From: a virus
IMG/VR virus record: IMGVR_UViG_3300035698_000011
Coordinates: 1-23,598 of that record
Length of the DNA: 23,598 bases
Reading direction: 5' to 3' (one strand)
Shown here: one piece after another, positions 23,584-23,598 of the stretch
How positions within the stretch are numbered: the first letter of the stretch is position 1
Layout: each line of letters begins with the position of its first letter
Notes under the pieces: model-generated
What the model was told of the DNA's origin: nothing
What the model saw: the letters and a program-made list of their open reading frames with translations, nothing else
Databases searched by the model: none
Position numbers and translations under genes: made by a program

Positions 23584-23598
23584 TTAGAAATCGTCAAG
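23584..23598 (-). CDS. C-terminal end of an upstream gene (…LDDF)
   Basis: Only the last four codons and the stop are inside: CTT GAC GAT TTC TAA. An acidic tail with terminal phenylalanine is typical of T7-group replication proteins that bind the polymerase (SSB gp2.5 and primase-helicase gp4), and gp4 lies just before gp5 in T7. With so little sequence this is a pointer and not an identification. Confidence 0.35.
   Translation of the reverse strand, partial: LDDF

Noticed and set aside
1-23598. Integrase, transposase, lysis or auxiliary photosynthesis genes
   Set aside because: I looked for them because they occur in marine podoviruses, but found no frame with such motifs here.

Overview
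This window is part of the genome of a T7-like podovirus (Autographiviridae-type architecture). Its strongly AT-rich sequence and its marine-type tail-fibre, internal-virion and ribonucleotide reductase genes suggest a marine host, most probably a SAR11/Pelagibacter-type bacterium. The host is an inference; no host gene is present. Every gene I can support lies on the minus strand, so the map is read from the right end to the left end. The forward-strand open frames are shadows of these genes.

Right part (about 23598 to 16900), DNA metabolism. In transcription order it holds the last four codons of an upstream gene ending in an acidic-Phe tail, two small unknown genes, a T7 gp5-type DNA polymerase with 3'-5' exonuclease, a putative PD-(D/E)XK nuclease, a T7 gp6-type 5'-3' exonuclease, a DUF3310 protein, and class I ribonucleotide reductase. 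nrdA and nrdB are separated by three tiny, translationally chained ORFs of 35, 55 and 54 aa, one of them with a membrane segment. The logic is T7-like: degrade host DNA, recycle or reduce nucleotides, replicate.

Left part (about 16900 to 1), virion morphogenesis in canonical T7 order: a small unknown gene, a gp7.3-like protein, portal (gp8), scaffold (gp9), major capsid (gp10), tail tubular proteins A and B (gp11, gp12), internal virion proteins (gp13 to gp16), and a tail fibre (gp17) that runs off the left end. A hairpin terminator follows the capsid gene, as T-phi does in T7. RNA polymerase, helicase-primase, SSB, terminase and lysis genes are not in the window.

Non-genic signals of most interest: (1) a 20-nt motif, 19/20 identical, upstream of both the morphogenesis module and the tail fibre, a good candidate for the phage RNA polymerase promoter; (2) a 258-nt hairpin-rich spacer between scaffold and capsid; (3) no GATC anywhere in the window by eye, and near-absence of GCAGC/GCTGC over about 22.6 kb, where Ala-Ala pairs are written GCG-GCN or GCC-GCN instead; (4) the distal tail fibre breaks this second rule, suggesting that it was acquired from another lineage.
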